Assembly (NCBI GenBank): GCA_036877525.1
Contig: JAZGTH010000032.1
Location: 2,694,001 to 2,758,000, forward strand
Length of the DNA: 64,000 bases
Origin: Chromobotia macracanthus
Lineage: Eukaryota; Chordata; Actinopteri; Cypriniformes; Botiidae
Direction of reading: 5' to 3'
Translations under genes and position numbers: made by a program
Shown: piece by piece, positions 48,081 to 59,672 of the stretch
Numbering within the stretch: position 1 is the stretch's first letter
Layout: each line of letters begins with the position of its first letter
Notes under the pieces: model-generated
The model's database searches: none
What the model was told of the DNA's origin: nothing
Seen by the model: only the letters and a program-made list of their open reading frames with translations

Positions 48081-50984
48081 GAGTATGTGCTTATGTGTAG
48101 AGTATGTGTAGAGTAAGTTATAAGATAAATGAAATATAATTAACTGCATTATATTCCTTGCAGTTTTGTTATTTATTTATTTATTAAATTTGAGTGTTTT
48201 AAAACAAAATAGGGCAAATTAGCATTTAAGAGTCACTAATTATAAGTAATTCCAGAAAACTATGAGATGAATTGACAGTCCGAATACATATATTGATGAG
48301 CAAAAAACTAAACTTGAATCAGATGTGTTATAACAAATAGACACAAATATACCAACCAAAATGAATATAACAATCATGCAGTGGAAAACATAAAAATATA
48401 AAACAATAAATTTACATAAAATAGGTAAATTTGAGCTTTGGTTTGCCTTATCTGTGACTTTCTGTGATGCATGTTACAATCTAAAATCCTTTTGTGTAAA
48501 ATCCCATCGATTTTAGTTAAGAAAGCACATGTAAATTTACTGGTCAATTAATATATAAAACTGTTACAGTTTTAGATACACAGACTTCAATATCAACACA
48601 TAATCTTCTCATTACAATGTTAACAACAAACCCAAAAGCTTCTGGAGAAATTGAACTCACACTGGACGTAACAACAGGAAGCTGGACTATTTCTGCAGTA
48701 TATAGTATACAGTACATTGGAATGCAAATTTTCCATGCCTGAGAAAATGTGAATGCCTCAACATAAACTAAAGCACTAATATACTTATTTCTTGGATCTG
48801 AGCAATTTCTAGAGACCATAATATCATAAAGACTTAAGCTTGGGTTCTTATGACTTTTGCCAGTAAGCAAGCACCTAAAAACACTTTTAGCAAGCACCCA
48901 GAATTATGACATAGCAGCAGGTTTGCTACATAGAAAGCAATGCAGAAACATTACAAAGACCCAAGCATTTCTAAAACACTATGAAATAGCCATACATTTA
49001 TGAGACATAAACTATATCATAAAAGTTATTTTTTATGTTTTTATATGTTGTTGTATAAGCTATAGTCTGTGTAAAAGAGGTACAGTAGGTACATTAGCTT
49101 TTAAGGCAGAGACTATAAGCATAGGTTACTATAAGCGTTAATCTGGTTACACAACATCGACAGACACCAGACAGGACTTAGTGATGAGACCAAGCTAACG
49201 TTTTTAAGTTGCTAATTTTGCACAGAGTTTGGAGGCTATTACGAGAATGAAACATGGTATACCATTTGTTCAAAATGGAATACTACTTTAACATTTACTC
49301 AATACAGCATATACTGTATGCCATTGTTTAAACATAGTATGCAAGGAAGAACACAATATGCAATGTTAAACAGATTGCATTGTGGGATACAGGACACAGG
49401 GAAATGGTCTCTGTTGTATATGGCACAATTTGTAGGTCATCTGGGAATTCCATTGGATACTGAAAATCTGCATATTATGTGCATTATACATACAATAAAC
49501 TGCATAAATGGTACATAGTATGCTAGTATGCAATTCCACACAAAGCCTGTTTTAAGTAACTCTGTTTTATGGGTCAAAGGGCAGTACAATCCACTGTGGC
49601 ATGAGGTGAAAAACCATGTGTGTACTTGGCCGGCCAAACACTGTGGCTTTCAGACAAAGTAAAGAGATTATAACCTGTGATCAACCAATCAGCATCAGCC
49701 ATTTTAAATGCCTGACACTGCATCCTAATACAGCTCAGGTGCAGAGAACACTTGCATTTCCATATTACACATCATTCATACAGTGTGCAGAAAGGTTGGG
49801 TGCTTAATTGTAGTATTCTTGCTTATTATTGTATTTTTTAAACCCTAGTAAATTGATTTGTCCACTGTCTACACAGACATGCCTACATGCCTTCTAATGA
49901 CACGTTAATGTCACTTTATCACTAGAGGTCATCAAGTGCCTGTATTACATTAACTGTAGTGGCCATTTCTACTGCTAAACACTCTACAGTTATTGGTTGT
50001 CTGGCTATATTTTTTTAATGGGATCATGGGATCAGTGGGATGTGTTTTTGGTAATATAAAGTACAACATAACAATAACATTCTGGAAAGTAACTTGTTTG
50101 TATGTAATTTGAAAAAGCATAGTGTATTTTTAGTGAACAAAACTAAAATAGTTGTTATTGCATAAATCAACTGATTTATAATGCAATTATTTTAACATGT
50201 TTGTTCACACATACTTGGTTAAATTAAATCTATAAATTTGGCCAGAGACAAATCATATACAACAGTGAAATCTTTCACAATAGTCCTAACTTCTCTTGTT
50301 TATTTATATAACTGACCACTGTGTCCCACAGGAAACTCATAATTTGTGCTCCAAAAACCTTTATTCCTATTGGTAGTCCCCACATTGGCTGCAATATGAT
50401 GCTTAGTTAAGAACATAATATTCTAATAAGCAATGTAACACACTCAAAAATGCACAGCAAAAAATTCTATCACAAAAACTAAAAACATAAACAAACAAAG
50501 AACACTTTTTAACAGAGTTTGCTGCACTTCTGTATAAAGAACAAAGAATACAAACAGCAGCTAATCCTAACCTAAAGAACAACAAAGCGAGGGTAGCACA
50601 TCTCGATGGGTAGCATAAATTGACAAGACACTTGTTAGGTGTGTCAGTGGGGTCATCATTGTGTATGTTGATTCAAAAGCGAGGCACGCTGTCTTTGATT
50701 TTAAAGTAAATTAATAAAAAACATCCAAAAATGTCTTTATCTAACTACCGAAACAAAGCTTTTTAGATAACATCACTAATCATTTTAGGGTTTTTTAAGT
50801 AACTAGTGTAATGAACTGTCAAAACACAACACAAACAGAACAAGATATATTTTGTAATGAGTTTGCGAGGGCACATTTGTAATGCAGACATTTGTAAATT
50901 TTTTTGCTCAGTATAGACACAGATATATTTTTACATTTACATTTTGACGGCATGTAAAAGACAGTAAGTCTTTTAAAACTCAAT

Positions 50985-51145
50985 GCTACAATGCTAGAGT
51001 GTTCTGGGTGGTTGCAATGACATTCATAGGTGGCTGCTAGGCTGTTCTAACTCGTTGTTAGCATGTTGCTATGTGGTTCCTAGGGTGTTCTTTTGGCTGC
51101 AGTGCTGTTGATAGGTGGTTGCTAGGATGTTCTGAGCTGCTTACT
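50985..51145. repeat. Degenerate tandem 'ggttgctaggatgttct' repeat
   Basis: About six imperfect units such as GGTGGCTGCTAGGCTGTTCT, GGTTCCTAGGGTGTTCT and GGTGGTTGCTAGGATGTTCT. The same vocabulary is seen, often inverted, in other introns of this window. Confidence 0.6.
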
Positions 51146-51521
51146 GGCCAAAGGCAAAAAGACGATCCCCAAGTCTATATGACATTCTGCTCCATAAATA
51201 TGATTCTGGTCCCCTTAAATGTAAGTTTATTTGACATTTTTTATCATCCTCCAGGCAAAAAACATTAGTTAGATCATGAAAAAAGTAATAGCACACTTCC
51301 CTAAAACAAGGCACAGTGTAATTGCCAAAAAACGCAATAAAAAAACAAGGCACAGTTCAATACCTAGGGAAAAGCACAGCTCACGTTATTTATATATTGT
51401 AAAAATTAGTAACTGGCCTTTGTAAATGAGCATTTCACTTAAGGTTAAAGTGTGTCTAACTCACTGTTTTACTTATCTTGTCATGTTCAGTGGATTGTGT
51501 GATCAAGTGAGGCAGTAAGGA

Positions 51522-51720
51522 GATTCACCCCAAAATGAAAAATTCTGTCATCATTAACCTAACCTATGTCATCCCAAAGATGCATGAAACAAGAGGAGAA
51601 ATTTTGAAGCATGGCAAATTCTCTTTTTTCTACAATAATAGTAAATGGAGACTGAGACTGTCAGTCACAAACATAGAACAACAATATTCTGAATTATTTT
51701 TAAGCTGCCAGTCTCCTAAT
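51522..51720 (+). mobile_element. Fragment of the 'ttcacccaaaa' fold-back family
   Basis: GATTCACCCCAAAATGAAAA then ATTCTGTCATCATTAACC, followed by degraded family sequence. Same family as 25640-26352. Confidence 0.55.
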
Positions 51721-51758
51721 ATGTATTCAAACATGCTCCCACATAAAATGTGTATATA

Positions 51759-51762
<4 letters not shown>

Positions 51763-51824
<62 letters not shown>
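51763..51824. repeat. (TA)n microsatellite
   Basis: About 62 bp of TA dinucleotides, the longest in the window and likely length-variable. Confidence 0.92.
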
Positions 51825-51829
<5 letters not shown>

Positions 51830-52979
51830 CACATTTTATAGTATTTACAAACTCCTCATCTGCCACCACCAAGGTGTGATATGCTCAGATACGAACTCAA
51901 GTATATGCTTAAATATATGAACTCTAGGGGCACTCAGAAAACATCTGACTTAAAATATAACATCAGAAAATACATGAAACATGATTTGACCTGACTAGTG
52001 AGTTATCACAGATTTGAATGTACAGAATGGTCTCAAGCAGGCACTTGGCAGAGGTGTAGCTCTTAAATTGGTCTATAAACAGAGCAGAGTGGCTACACTG
52101 GCACCGGATCGGAAGTTCAGTGGGTTCACAAACCATGCTTGGAACTTGAAGCCAACTGGGCCACTCCAGTAAACAATACGTCTATACGTCTCTCTAATGC
52201 AGAGCCATATTACTGTATCTAAGGGCAAAGATTAATAAAACAGAGCAGAAACTGTCTCAGAGATCACTGTATTAGGCAAAGATAATTTTGTTATAGTGGA
52301 GATTTATTCACATGCCTGGAAATCCTGACAAATGCTTTATATAAAGTCACAAAACAACTTAGTGTCACTCTGAAACGTTGATAAAAAACGCTCCATTCTC
52401 ATTTCTGATAGCAACAGCATTCATTTTGTCCCTGATTTGTATAAAGCAAGGTCCAATTACAAACAAAGTCTCTTATGTTGATTACAAAGAAATAACACAT
52501 TATGCTGTAACCTGTATTGAAATCCTGGTTTTTAACAAATGAAAATGTGTGTACATATGCATGTGTGTATAAGGAAAAGTGTATATGTTAAGTGATGTAA
52601 CTAGTCAGCATTTCTATGACCACTTTTATTGACCTATTTGCAGTTCACTTTCTGCAGAATAGTTCTGCAGTGTAACAGATTTATTGACAAATATTCTATG
52701 TAGCCTCTTTATTAATAATTAAACCTATAATAACATAACACAATCATACAATACTAGATGTAAATGGTTGTTAAATGGAAATTTAAATGAACTTTAAATG
52801 ATCGGTAAATTAAATGTGTGATTAGATTTGTTTGAAGTCGTTTTTGATGTAGTATATAGCATGTCACACTGCAGGACATTGCTGACGCTGCTTTGCATCT
52901 CACGTCAACAGTCCTACACAAAAAAGAGCACACCCTTGACATTCATATGGCAAACACGCAACATACACCTAAACGCTCA

Positions 52980-53600
52980 GCTTTCCTTCTGCTACACAAT
53001 GTTTATACCGCAAACGTGCATCCGCGCCGCGACCGCGAGTGGACAGCGACGTGGTGCTGAAAACAGGAGGGAGAAACCATGGTAACCGCTATCTTACGAA
53101 AATCGCACTGCTGAGCGTCGTGTTAATGTTTAACGTGTGACAGCACGTATTAAAACGTGTACTAATCTCTGGTAAACGGCAGCTGATGGGATTTTTAACG
53201 AAGATGGCGCCCACAGCTAACCCAACCCAACGGCGATCCGCACAGAATGGCCATTATAACTCTAAACATTGGCACAAGAGTAGCGCAGAACGCCAGATCT
53301 ACACACAACATGTGCGATCAAACCCTTCGTGGCGCTTTGACATTGACCTCTCTGGTGGTTAACACGGGTATTTTGTCCGATCCTGTGTCAACAATAGTCC
53401 AATATTGACAGTCCACGTAAGCAGACGTATTAAATTTCAGGAGACAGTCATGCTGAAAATGACAGGGAGCGTTTTAAAGAGACACGGGCATGAAATGCAG
53501 CCATCAACCACCAGCCTGACGACTATTACTGCAACACTAAATACATAGACCTCCAGCTTGATCGTCCCTTCACAGGCAGCTGAACAAAATCGGCTGTCTT
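52980..53600. promoter_or_regulatory. CpG-rich segment at the 5' end of rims2
   Basis: Contains CGCGCCGCGACCGCGAGTGG and other CpG clusters, and continues into exon 1. It probably belongs to the rims2-alpha CpG island, though it lies on the intron side. A sequence AAGATGGCGCC at 53202 resembles a YY1 start-site element on the plus strand. Confidence 0.45.
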
Positions 53601-53602
53601 AC

Positions 53603-53757
53603 TTCAGCATTGACTGCTCTTTTTCCTCCTCTTTCTTCTGGCGGTCCATGACCGAAAGGATGATCTTTCTCTCCTCCTCGGTGAGGTGGCTCAGGTCCGG
53701 CATGTCCGGTTGAGCAGGAGCCGCAGGGGATGCGGCCGGACCACCCCGAATAGACAT
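53603..53757 (-). CDS. rims2: rims2 exon 1: N-terminus with Rab3-binding helix
   Basis: 155 coding bp from ATG at 53757 to donor GTAAGA. Encodes MSIRGGPAASPAAPAQPDMP, then DLSHLTEEERKIILSVMDRQ and KKEEEKEQSM, ending two bases into Lys. The start is supported by alignment with human RIM2 (MSAPVGPRG..., PEMPDLSHLTEEERKIILAVMDRQKK, recalled). The LTEEER helix is the Rab3/Rab27 contact in this family. Confidence 0.97.
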
Positions 53758-55529
53758 TTTCAGGTGTGGGTGCTTAAAGGACCAAACAAATGGGCAATGA
53801 ATTAAAATTAACTACAACCAGAGGGAGCATGTGCTAAATAAACATCCATCATACAATGCATGCATACATTTATACTGTCACCCACACGTGGAGTGCCATA
53901 CGTCGTTGCTACAGCGTATTTAAGATGAGTAACAGTTTTTATCTTTACTTTATAATCTTAAAATGCATGATGACGCTGACTTGTTGACGTTGACAAATGT
54001 TTTAAAATACCTGCAAAATAACACCTTACGAAATTTCTGTACCAGTTCAGCAATTCTCTTTCCAACACATCCAGCTAGTATTGCACAGTGAAGGTGGACT
54101 GGCCTGTTTTATCCATATTATATTGCATATATACACAATATAATTACATCCGATCTTATATTCACGTTAACAATAGTACCCTCATGACAGCATAACTGAA
54201 TGCATGAAGGACGGTACAGAATACAGCTTGATACAATAGCTAATGAAATTACCATAGTAAAGTGTGAGAAAAGCCGTGGATGTTTTATGCATTACATTCC
54301 AATTTCAGGGATCCGAGGGCATCCCAACCATGCCTGTCATTAGCCATCTGTTCGAATGTGTACAGAGAAAAAGTGTGCTTGCCTTTTATTTCGCAATCAT
54401 GGTTAATGCAGTCTAGCCCATGGTTGTTGCTGCTTATGGAGAGCTCCTGTACGTCCAATGACAGGGCCCGAGATCCCTTATTGCGGTTATCCTCTTTCCG
54501 ACACCTTTTCCTTGATTCCCTCCTGGTTGCTGCTAACTCCAAGAGATTTCTTGAATGCACAAAAATGGATGCATTAGCAGAAACGGTCCGAAAGGTAGGG
54601 AGGCGGAGCGATCGTCTTACGTAGGACAAAGATCAGACGCTCCAGTCTGGCGGGCGGGACAGCGGAAGTGCACGCGCCCGGACACATTCATTTGCAGGAG
54701 ATGTGAGGAGAGTTTCTTTCATCAGTTATGCAGGCTATATTGAGACATGTTATCATTCAGAGACGTTAAACCTGGACTTATTTAATCACACGTATTGCCA
54801 AAGATGATTTTTTCCCTATGTGTTAAATAGTGCAAAATTGTTCGTTCCTAACAGACCTTCAAAAGAAGCATGACCAGGTAAAACAGGTAAAAATATAAAT
54901 AAACCTCCCTCCTTAAATCTACATTTTATAATATTTGAGGTAATAATATAGTTATCAATGAAGTAATATATATTATATTAGGAATTTACAGGCAAAGACT
55001 ACACTAGATATATTTTCATATTAGATTATTAGTTTTAGCTTAGTTTTATTAAAATGATAAATAAAACAAGAAACTGGAACACAATAAGGGAATTGTTGTT
55101 TATTTATTTCTAGTTGACAAAGTGTGAAGGCGTCGTCCAATATAAATGTGTGAATGTGTGGATTGTTTTGATATTGAGGGCGGACCGCCATATAAAAACG
55201 ACGCACACATTCGCAGATCTGTAGAGCACATGGCGGAGAAGACTCTTCAAATGACGCCGCACCTTATTTGATGGAGATCTGCTGTGACGATGACGGGTTT
55301 CCCCGCCCACCGAGATACGTCAGCATGCTCCGTTACTTACGTTCTCCAGCAGTGGCGAGGTGTGGAGGTCAAACAAAGAAGAGATGGCGATAAATAATGG
55401 CCCAACGGTGGCTATAGTGTTATTGGATACTTTATCGTTTGTTTTAAATAACAGGTTTAGTGTGTCGCTATAAGCACTCATTAGGTATAATTTGCAGCGT
55501 TTGGCGCACTGGGTGTCCGGTAAACAAAC
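53758..55529. promoter_or_regulatory. Divergent rims2 / slc25a32 intergenic region
   Basis: 1.77 kb between the two start codons. No dcaf13 exon is found. Two promoter-like parts are visible: about 54590-54700 (CpG-rich, ACAGCGGAAGTGCACGCGCC, an ETS-type site) and about 55120-55360 (CpG-rich, with ATGGCGGAGAAG and TACGTCA-type words), the latter best placed for slc25a32. The stretch 54285-54629 is open on both strands for 114 codons without recognisable homology. Confidence 0.5.
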
Positions 55530-55725
55530 ATGACTGCTAACGTTTCTCGGGAGCGACATGCCGCAGTCGTCGCAGACTCCACAAGCTCATCTTACTCCAT
55601 AACAGCAAGCCTCATGCGACTCTTTAAACATATTAAATATGAAAATCTCGCAGCTGGATTGAGTGGTGGTGTTATTTCCACTATGGTGCTACACCCTCTG
55701 GATCTGGTCAAAATAAGGTTTGCAG
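55530..55725 (+). CDS. slc25a32: slc25a32 exon 1
   Basis: Starts at ATG 55530, preceded by AAACA, a good context. The first 35 or so residues are a variable N-terminus. KYENLAAGLSGGVISTMVLH then PLDLVKIRFA is the first helix and the first carrier signature (P-x-D-x-x-K), intact here. Donor GTAAGT. Ends one base into Val. Confidence 0.96.
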
Positions 55726-56280
55726 GTAAGTTACTGTTCACCGTATGTAATACAACGGATAAAACGTAGAGAGCTGCTTACCTAGACAACCTTTTTTTTG
55801 ATATCATAGGTTCATGCACGTTTATAAATTACATTTCAAAATAATATTACTATTACAAAATACTATTACTAGTACAAAATAATAATTCATTCAATCTAAA
55901 TATCACCATATTTTGTTAGTTGCACTTATGAGACGTTGTTTATATTTGATCAGATGGCAATGTTTTTTGTGGGGCAGCTGTGGCCTGCTGGCAAGTGAAG
56001 TTGTAATCAGAAGGTTGCTGGTTCGATTTCAGCGCTGGCAGATAGCAACTAAAGTGCCCTTGAGCAAGGCACCTAACCCCCCATCAACCCACCCAGCCCC
56101 CAGCCGCCCCCCCAAACCCCCCTCCCCCCCAAATTGCTTCCTGGGCACAGTAATGTGCTGCCTACTGTGCCGTGTGTGTGTTCACTCCTGACCAGTGATG
56201 GGTTAAATGCAGAGGTAACATTTTGGGTTTGGGCTACCATGTCTTACAAATATCTCTCCAATATTTCTTACTCTTACCAG
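55726..56280 (+). other. slc25a32 intron 1
   Basis: 555 bp, much of it a tRNA-derived SINE (55971-56222). GT/AG ends. Confidence 0.85.
55971..56222 (+). mobile_element. tRNA-derived SINE in slc25a32 intron 1
   Basis: Begins GGGGCAGCTGTGGCCTGCTG, with an A-box-like TGGCCTGCTGG and a B-box-like GGTTCGATT, then AGTGCCCTTGAGCAAGGCAC and a C-rich run. It ends GATGGGTTAAATGCAGAGG. This layout is a very common fish SINE. The name is left open. Confidence 0.75.
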
Positions 56281-56431
56281 TAAGTGATGGTCTGAAAATG
56301 CGACCACAGTACGATGGTATGGTCCACTGCATGAAGACGATTTGGGAGTTGGAAGGAATTAGAGGTCTCTACCAGGGCGTCACACCCAACATCTGGGGAG
56401 CCGGGGCGTCATGGGGCCTGTACTTCCTCTT
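56281..56431 (+). CDS. slc25a32: slc25a32 exon 2
   Basis: 151 bp, acceptor CTTACCAG, donor GTAAGT. Encodes SDGLKMRPQYDGMVHCMKTI, then GLYQGVTPNIWGAGASWGLY, the matrix loop and second helix of repeat 1. The latter string is nearly identical to human. Confidence 0.97.
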
Positions 56432-57134
56432 GTAAGTGGTTCTAAGTTCTCTTAAACAGGGAAGTACTGAATAGAATGTATTATTTGGACATCCTTCAAT
56501 ACCTATCTCAATACCAAACATAACTTCTAGCATTAATGACATTGTCATGAATTATGTTCACTCAGCAAACACAATGTAATAATATCCACTGCAGTTTCTT
56601 GAAAAGACATGGAACCTATAGATCACAGGCCAAAAAAAGAAATGCTCAACAGTGCTGTCAGCTGATACTGTACCAGTCGTGAAAGATACTACGTGAAGTT
56701 ATCTGACCTAATTTCAGATCTGTATCGCTGACAAAGTGTGCATGTGAAAGAGCCCCATAAGGGCAGCCACCCTGAAATATAAATAGTGAGATGCATGCTT
56801 TCTTTAACAGTGTCTTTCAAAAACAGATGAGCAGACAGTGATATCAGAGAATATCTTTGTGTCTTAAACAGGGGTTCAGATTACCTACCCATTGTTTTTG
56901 CTGTGCACTATTGTCTTTATTGTCATTGGTGTTTTTAGTTGGGTTGCTTTCAATTTTACAGTTAACAATACAGGTAATAGTGTAACCCTATCCCCTCTAA
57001 AATCCACCTGGTACTCCAACAGCAGTATTATAAATAGAGGTCATTTTACAGGACTGTACAGCACTTTACTGTAGATATCCATGTGATGTATGACTCCCAT
57101 GCACATAATATTGCTGTTTGTTGTTTTCTAACAG
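56432..57134 (+). other. slc25a32 intron 2
   Basis: 703 bp. No recognised element or exon. Confidence 0.75.
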
Positions 57135-57220
57135 TTATAATGCTATAAAAGCATACACGCAAGAGGGACGGCAAACAGAGCTGAGTGCTGGTGAACACCT
57201 GGTGTCTGCAGCACAGGCAG
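57135..57220 (+). CDS. slc25a32: slc25a32 exon 3
   Basis: 86 bp, acceptor CTAACAG, donor GTTAGT. Encodes YNAIKAYTQEGRQTELSAGE then HLVSAAQA, matching YNAIKSYKTEGR and EYLVSAAEA of human (recalled). Cytosolic-side linker and the start of helix 3. Confidence 0.96.
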
Positions 57221-58644
57221 GTTAGTATGAGAAAAGAGCCACCTGTGGGCTAAACGCAGTGTACTCTACATTCAGTTTTCAGACTGGATAAGCTGGAATG
57301 CCAGAAGTTTTGGAGATGGTTTGTGTTTAAATCTGATCCTGTTTGGCTCTTGCAAAATTTACAGTATGACAAATAGGGAAGAAACTAGACTGCTATCTGT
57401 TTAATAAGTGAAAAAAAAATATTTTTCCATTGCACAGCAAAGAGCATTGAGGGAATAAAAAGATCTTAGTTGACTAATAGTATCTGTACAATACAATGTT
57501 ATCACAAACTGATATGAAATACCTCGGCTTAAATATTTTTAAAGACCTTGGTTAAAGGTGAAGTGTGTAGTTTCTGTACCAACAGCAGCACCAAACATAA
57601 CTGCAAAAATAACTCAAAGAGTAAAAAAGGGTAAGAAAATTTGCCACTGCAACTCTAGAGTGTTCTGAGTGGTTGCAGAGTGATTATTTATTGGCCCAAG
57701 TCAAAATAGCCAACCGCCAGTCTTTATGATATGTCTCAGGCCCCTCCCTCAGAGATGTTTTTGTCCATTTTGTCCTCTGCTAGGTGAAAGCCATGAATAC
57801 AATTGTTTAAAAAGTAGTATTATACAGCTCTCTGAATACTTGATTCTGATTGGTCATTCATGACATTCTTAGCTCTCTTATACTCCAATACTCCAGTTTT
57901 TTAAAACTGATACCTTACCCCTCATTCAGGTACTGTGAATCAGCTTGAGATGTACTACTTACATTTTTATAGTATCAATCCACTGTCTTCTTTCTCATGC
58001 CACGTTTGAATTTGTTGCAAATGAGCTAATAAAGTATTTCACATCAATATTTCGTGTTCAATTATTTACCTGGGCAAGTAGCTGTGAAATAAGCCGGATA
58101 ATGTATGTTCAGTCAGTTTTTATGGCAAATGAACCCCATTAGGGTTATACAAGATCCCTTACATATCTCTTACATAGCACACCCCTCCCCTAACAAGCCA
58201 CATGATTATTGTTTATGTCCATAGCACAAACAGTGCAGGCTGAGTTATGGAACAAAGTTTAATACTTAGGATTAGGGGTTTGTTCAAATTGAAAAGCAAC
58301 AGTAAATAGACTTTTAACTAATTAACCTACAAATGGCTTAGTGATTAGTTTCTGAATATTAAACTGAGATCAGAGAAAGTATTTGAACATCATAAAAATT
58401 ACACACTTCACCTTCAACGGGTTCCTAAAAACATGAATACACTTTTAGGTACACAACTTTCATAGCTGAAAGACTTACCAGTCCTGGCCTATTTAGGCTC
58501 ATAATGATAACATTAATTAATATTCTTATTGGCCTCTTCTACATGTAAAAAAAGCAGCACTAACCGGGAGTGACTTAGCACAGTGTTGGTATGAAGGTGC
58601 CCTTGTGTTGGATTCCCCTATTCCATGTTCCCCTGCATTTCCAG
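57221..58644 (+). other. slc25a32 intron 3
   Basis: 1.4 kb, mostly occupied by a fold-back DNA element (57552-58417). Confidence 0.75.
57552..58417. mobile_element. 866-bp non-autonomous DNA element with inverted ends
   Basis: The left end TTAAAGGTGAAGTGTGTAGT is mirrored by the right end ATTACACACTTCACCTTCAA. No transposase. A TTAA at the left and TCAA at the right could be a decayed 4-bp target duplication (piggyBac-like) or part of a TTA target (Harbinger-like). A sub-part near the right end (TTTAATACTTAGGATTAGGG) recurs at about 25151. Confidence 0.65.
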
Positions 58645-58799
58645 GCATGCTGACGCTTTGCCTTACCAACCCGGTCTGGGTGACAAAGACCCGGCTGGTG
58701 CTGCAGTACAATGCAGACCCCTCCCGGAAGCAGTACAAGGGAATGATGGACGCCCTCGTGAAAATATACCGTCACGAGGGTATCCCAGGACTATACAGG
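58645..58799 (+). CDS. slc25a32: slc25a32 exon 4
   Basis: 155 bp, acceptor ATTTCCAG, donor GTACAT. Encodes GMLTLCLTNPVWVTKTRLVL, then QYNADPSRKQYKGMMDALVK and GIPGLYR. The second carrier signature reads P-V-W-V-T-K, with Trp in place of the usual acidic residue, the same as in human SLC25A32 and characteristic of this subfamily. Confidence 0.97.
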
Positions 58800-59558
58800 G
58801 TACATCTACAGATTTTAAACTAACACCTTCTCCTCTGTTTCATTACTGTACCAGCAGAGAGTTTGTTACAGGTGTAATAAAGCTTTTCATGTTAATCTCA
58901 AGGTTAAAGTCAACATGAAATCAAAAAGAAACTTGTTTACTTTCATAATATAAAATACAATTATATTGTAACTGAATCTTATTCATTGGTGCACATTATT
59001 CCAATTGTTATTCATAACCTTGAATCAGATTCTGCTCAGCCTCTAAAACAAGTATCCCTCAAGAATCAACAAGAATCCCTCTTTTCAACCCGTCACCTCG
59101 CTATACTGTATGTAATGCACACTTGTCACAATCCAGTCAGTTTCTGATGTACACGATCAAGCCCTACTCTGCCGTTTTTACCTAATGTGTATCCTCTGAA
59201 ATGTATCTGTTATCTAAATAGGTTGTAAGCAACGTTTCCTGTTGACTTTAAGTGGTGGGGTGATCCAATCTTGTAGTTTTTCAGGATGACCACAAGAGGG
59301 TACAATTGTATTTTATTTAGAGGGTTGAAACTGTACATAATCTATGGTTCAAGTCAGGCCTAAACACTGGCTAAATTCTTTGTGAAGCTTGCAAAAATGA
59401 CTGACCTAAAGTTATTTTATACTTCAGTATTCAATGTGGTTTAATTCATTGTGTTAGTTTAATACAACAAAGTTCCTCTGATTATGAACCATGTTATGTT
59501 TTTTTTGATTGTGTGTGTCTGTGTTTGGGAGGCTAATTTTTTTGACGTGCCATCGCAG
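58800..59558 (+). other. slc25a32 intron 4, with a dispersed repeat
   Basis: 759 bp. The part from about 58905 (TTAAAGTCAACATGAAATCA then AAAAGAAACTTGTTTACTTT) resembles a dispersed fish element, perhaps to about 59340. Ends are uncertain. Confidence 0.5.
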
Positions 59559-59672
59559 GGTTTTGTGCCTGGCCTGGTAGGGACTTCCCATGCTGCACTG
59601 CAGTTCATGACATACGAAGGCCTGAAGAGGGAGCAAAACAAATATAAGAAGATGCCAACTGAATCGCTGCTG
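59559..59672 (+). CDS. slc25a32: slc25a32 exon 5
   Basis: 114 bp, 38 codons, phase 0 at both ends. Acceptor CATCGCAG, donor GTGAGG. Encodes GFVPGLVGTSHAALQFMTYE, then GLKREQNKYKKMPTESLL, helix 4 and the following loop, very close to human [20 protein letters not shown] (recalled). Confidence 0.97.

Larger units (their letters stand above)
47438..53602 (-). other. rims2 intron 1 (6.2 kb)
   Basis: Holds a second 'gggttaaccc' fold-back element (47635-48080), a degenerate 'ggttgctagg' repeat (50985-51145), a fragment of the 'ttcacccaaaa' family (51522-51720), a long TA run (51763-51824) and a CpG-rich part next to exon 1 (about 52980-53600). The 117-codon open frame at 48544-48897 (minus) matches nothing. 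Confidence 0.65.
7037..53757 (-). other. rims2: rims2 gene (RIM2), 5' two-thirds, gene-level entry
   Basis: RIM2 is a scaffold of the presynaptic active zone that links Rab3 vesicles, Munc13 and calcium channels. Exons join in frame in this order: 53757-53603, 47437-47399, 45751-45665, 43792-43582, 37310-37135, 20255-19378, then either 13932-13868 (7a) or 13774-13563 (7b), then 11264-11145, 10387-10288, 8929-8806, 7309-7263 and 7146-7037. With 7a the coding part here is 704 codons, with 7b 753. Domains seen are the N-terminal Rab3-binding helix, the FYVE-like zinc finger, a serine-rich linker with a PKA-type site, the PDZ domain and the start of the PDZ-C2A linker. C2A and C2B are off the left edge. 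RIM2 rather than RIM1 is supported by the protein sequence and by the neighbouring slc25a32 and cthrc1. Whether this is the a or b teleost copy cannot be decided here. Confidence 0.95.

Noticed and set aside
48544..48897. 117-codon minus-strand open frame
   Set aside because: No known domain and no splice link. Probably chance.
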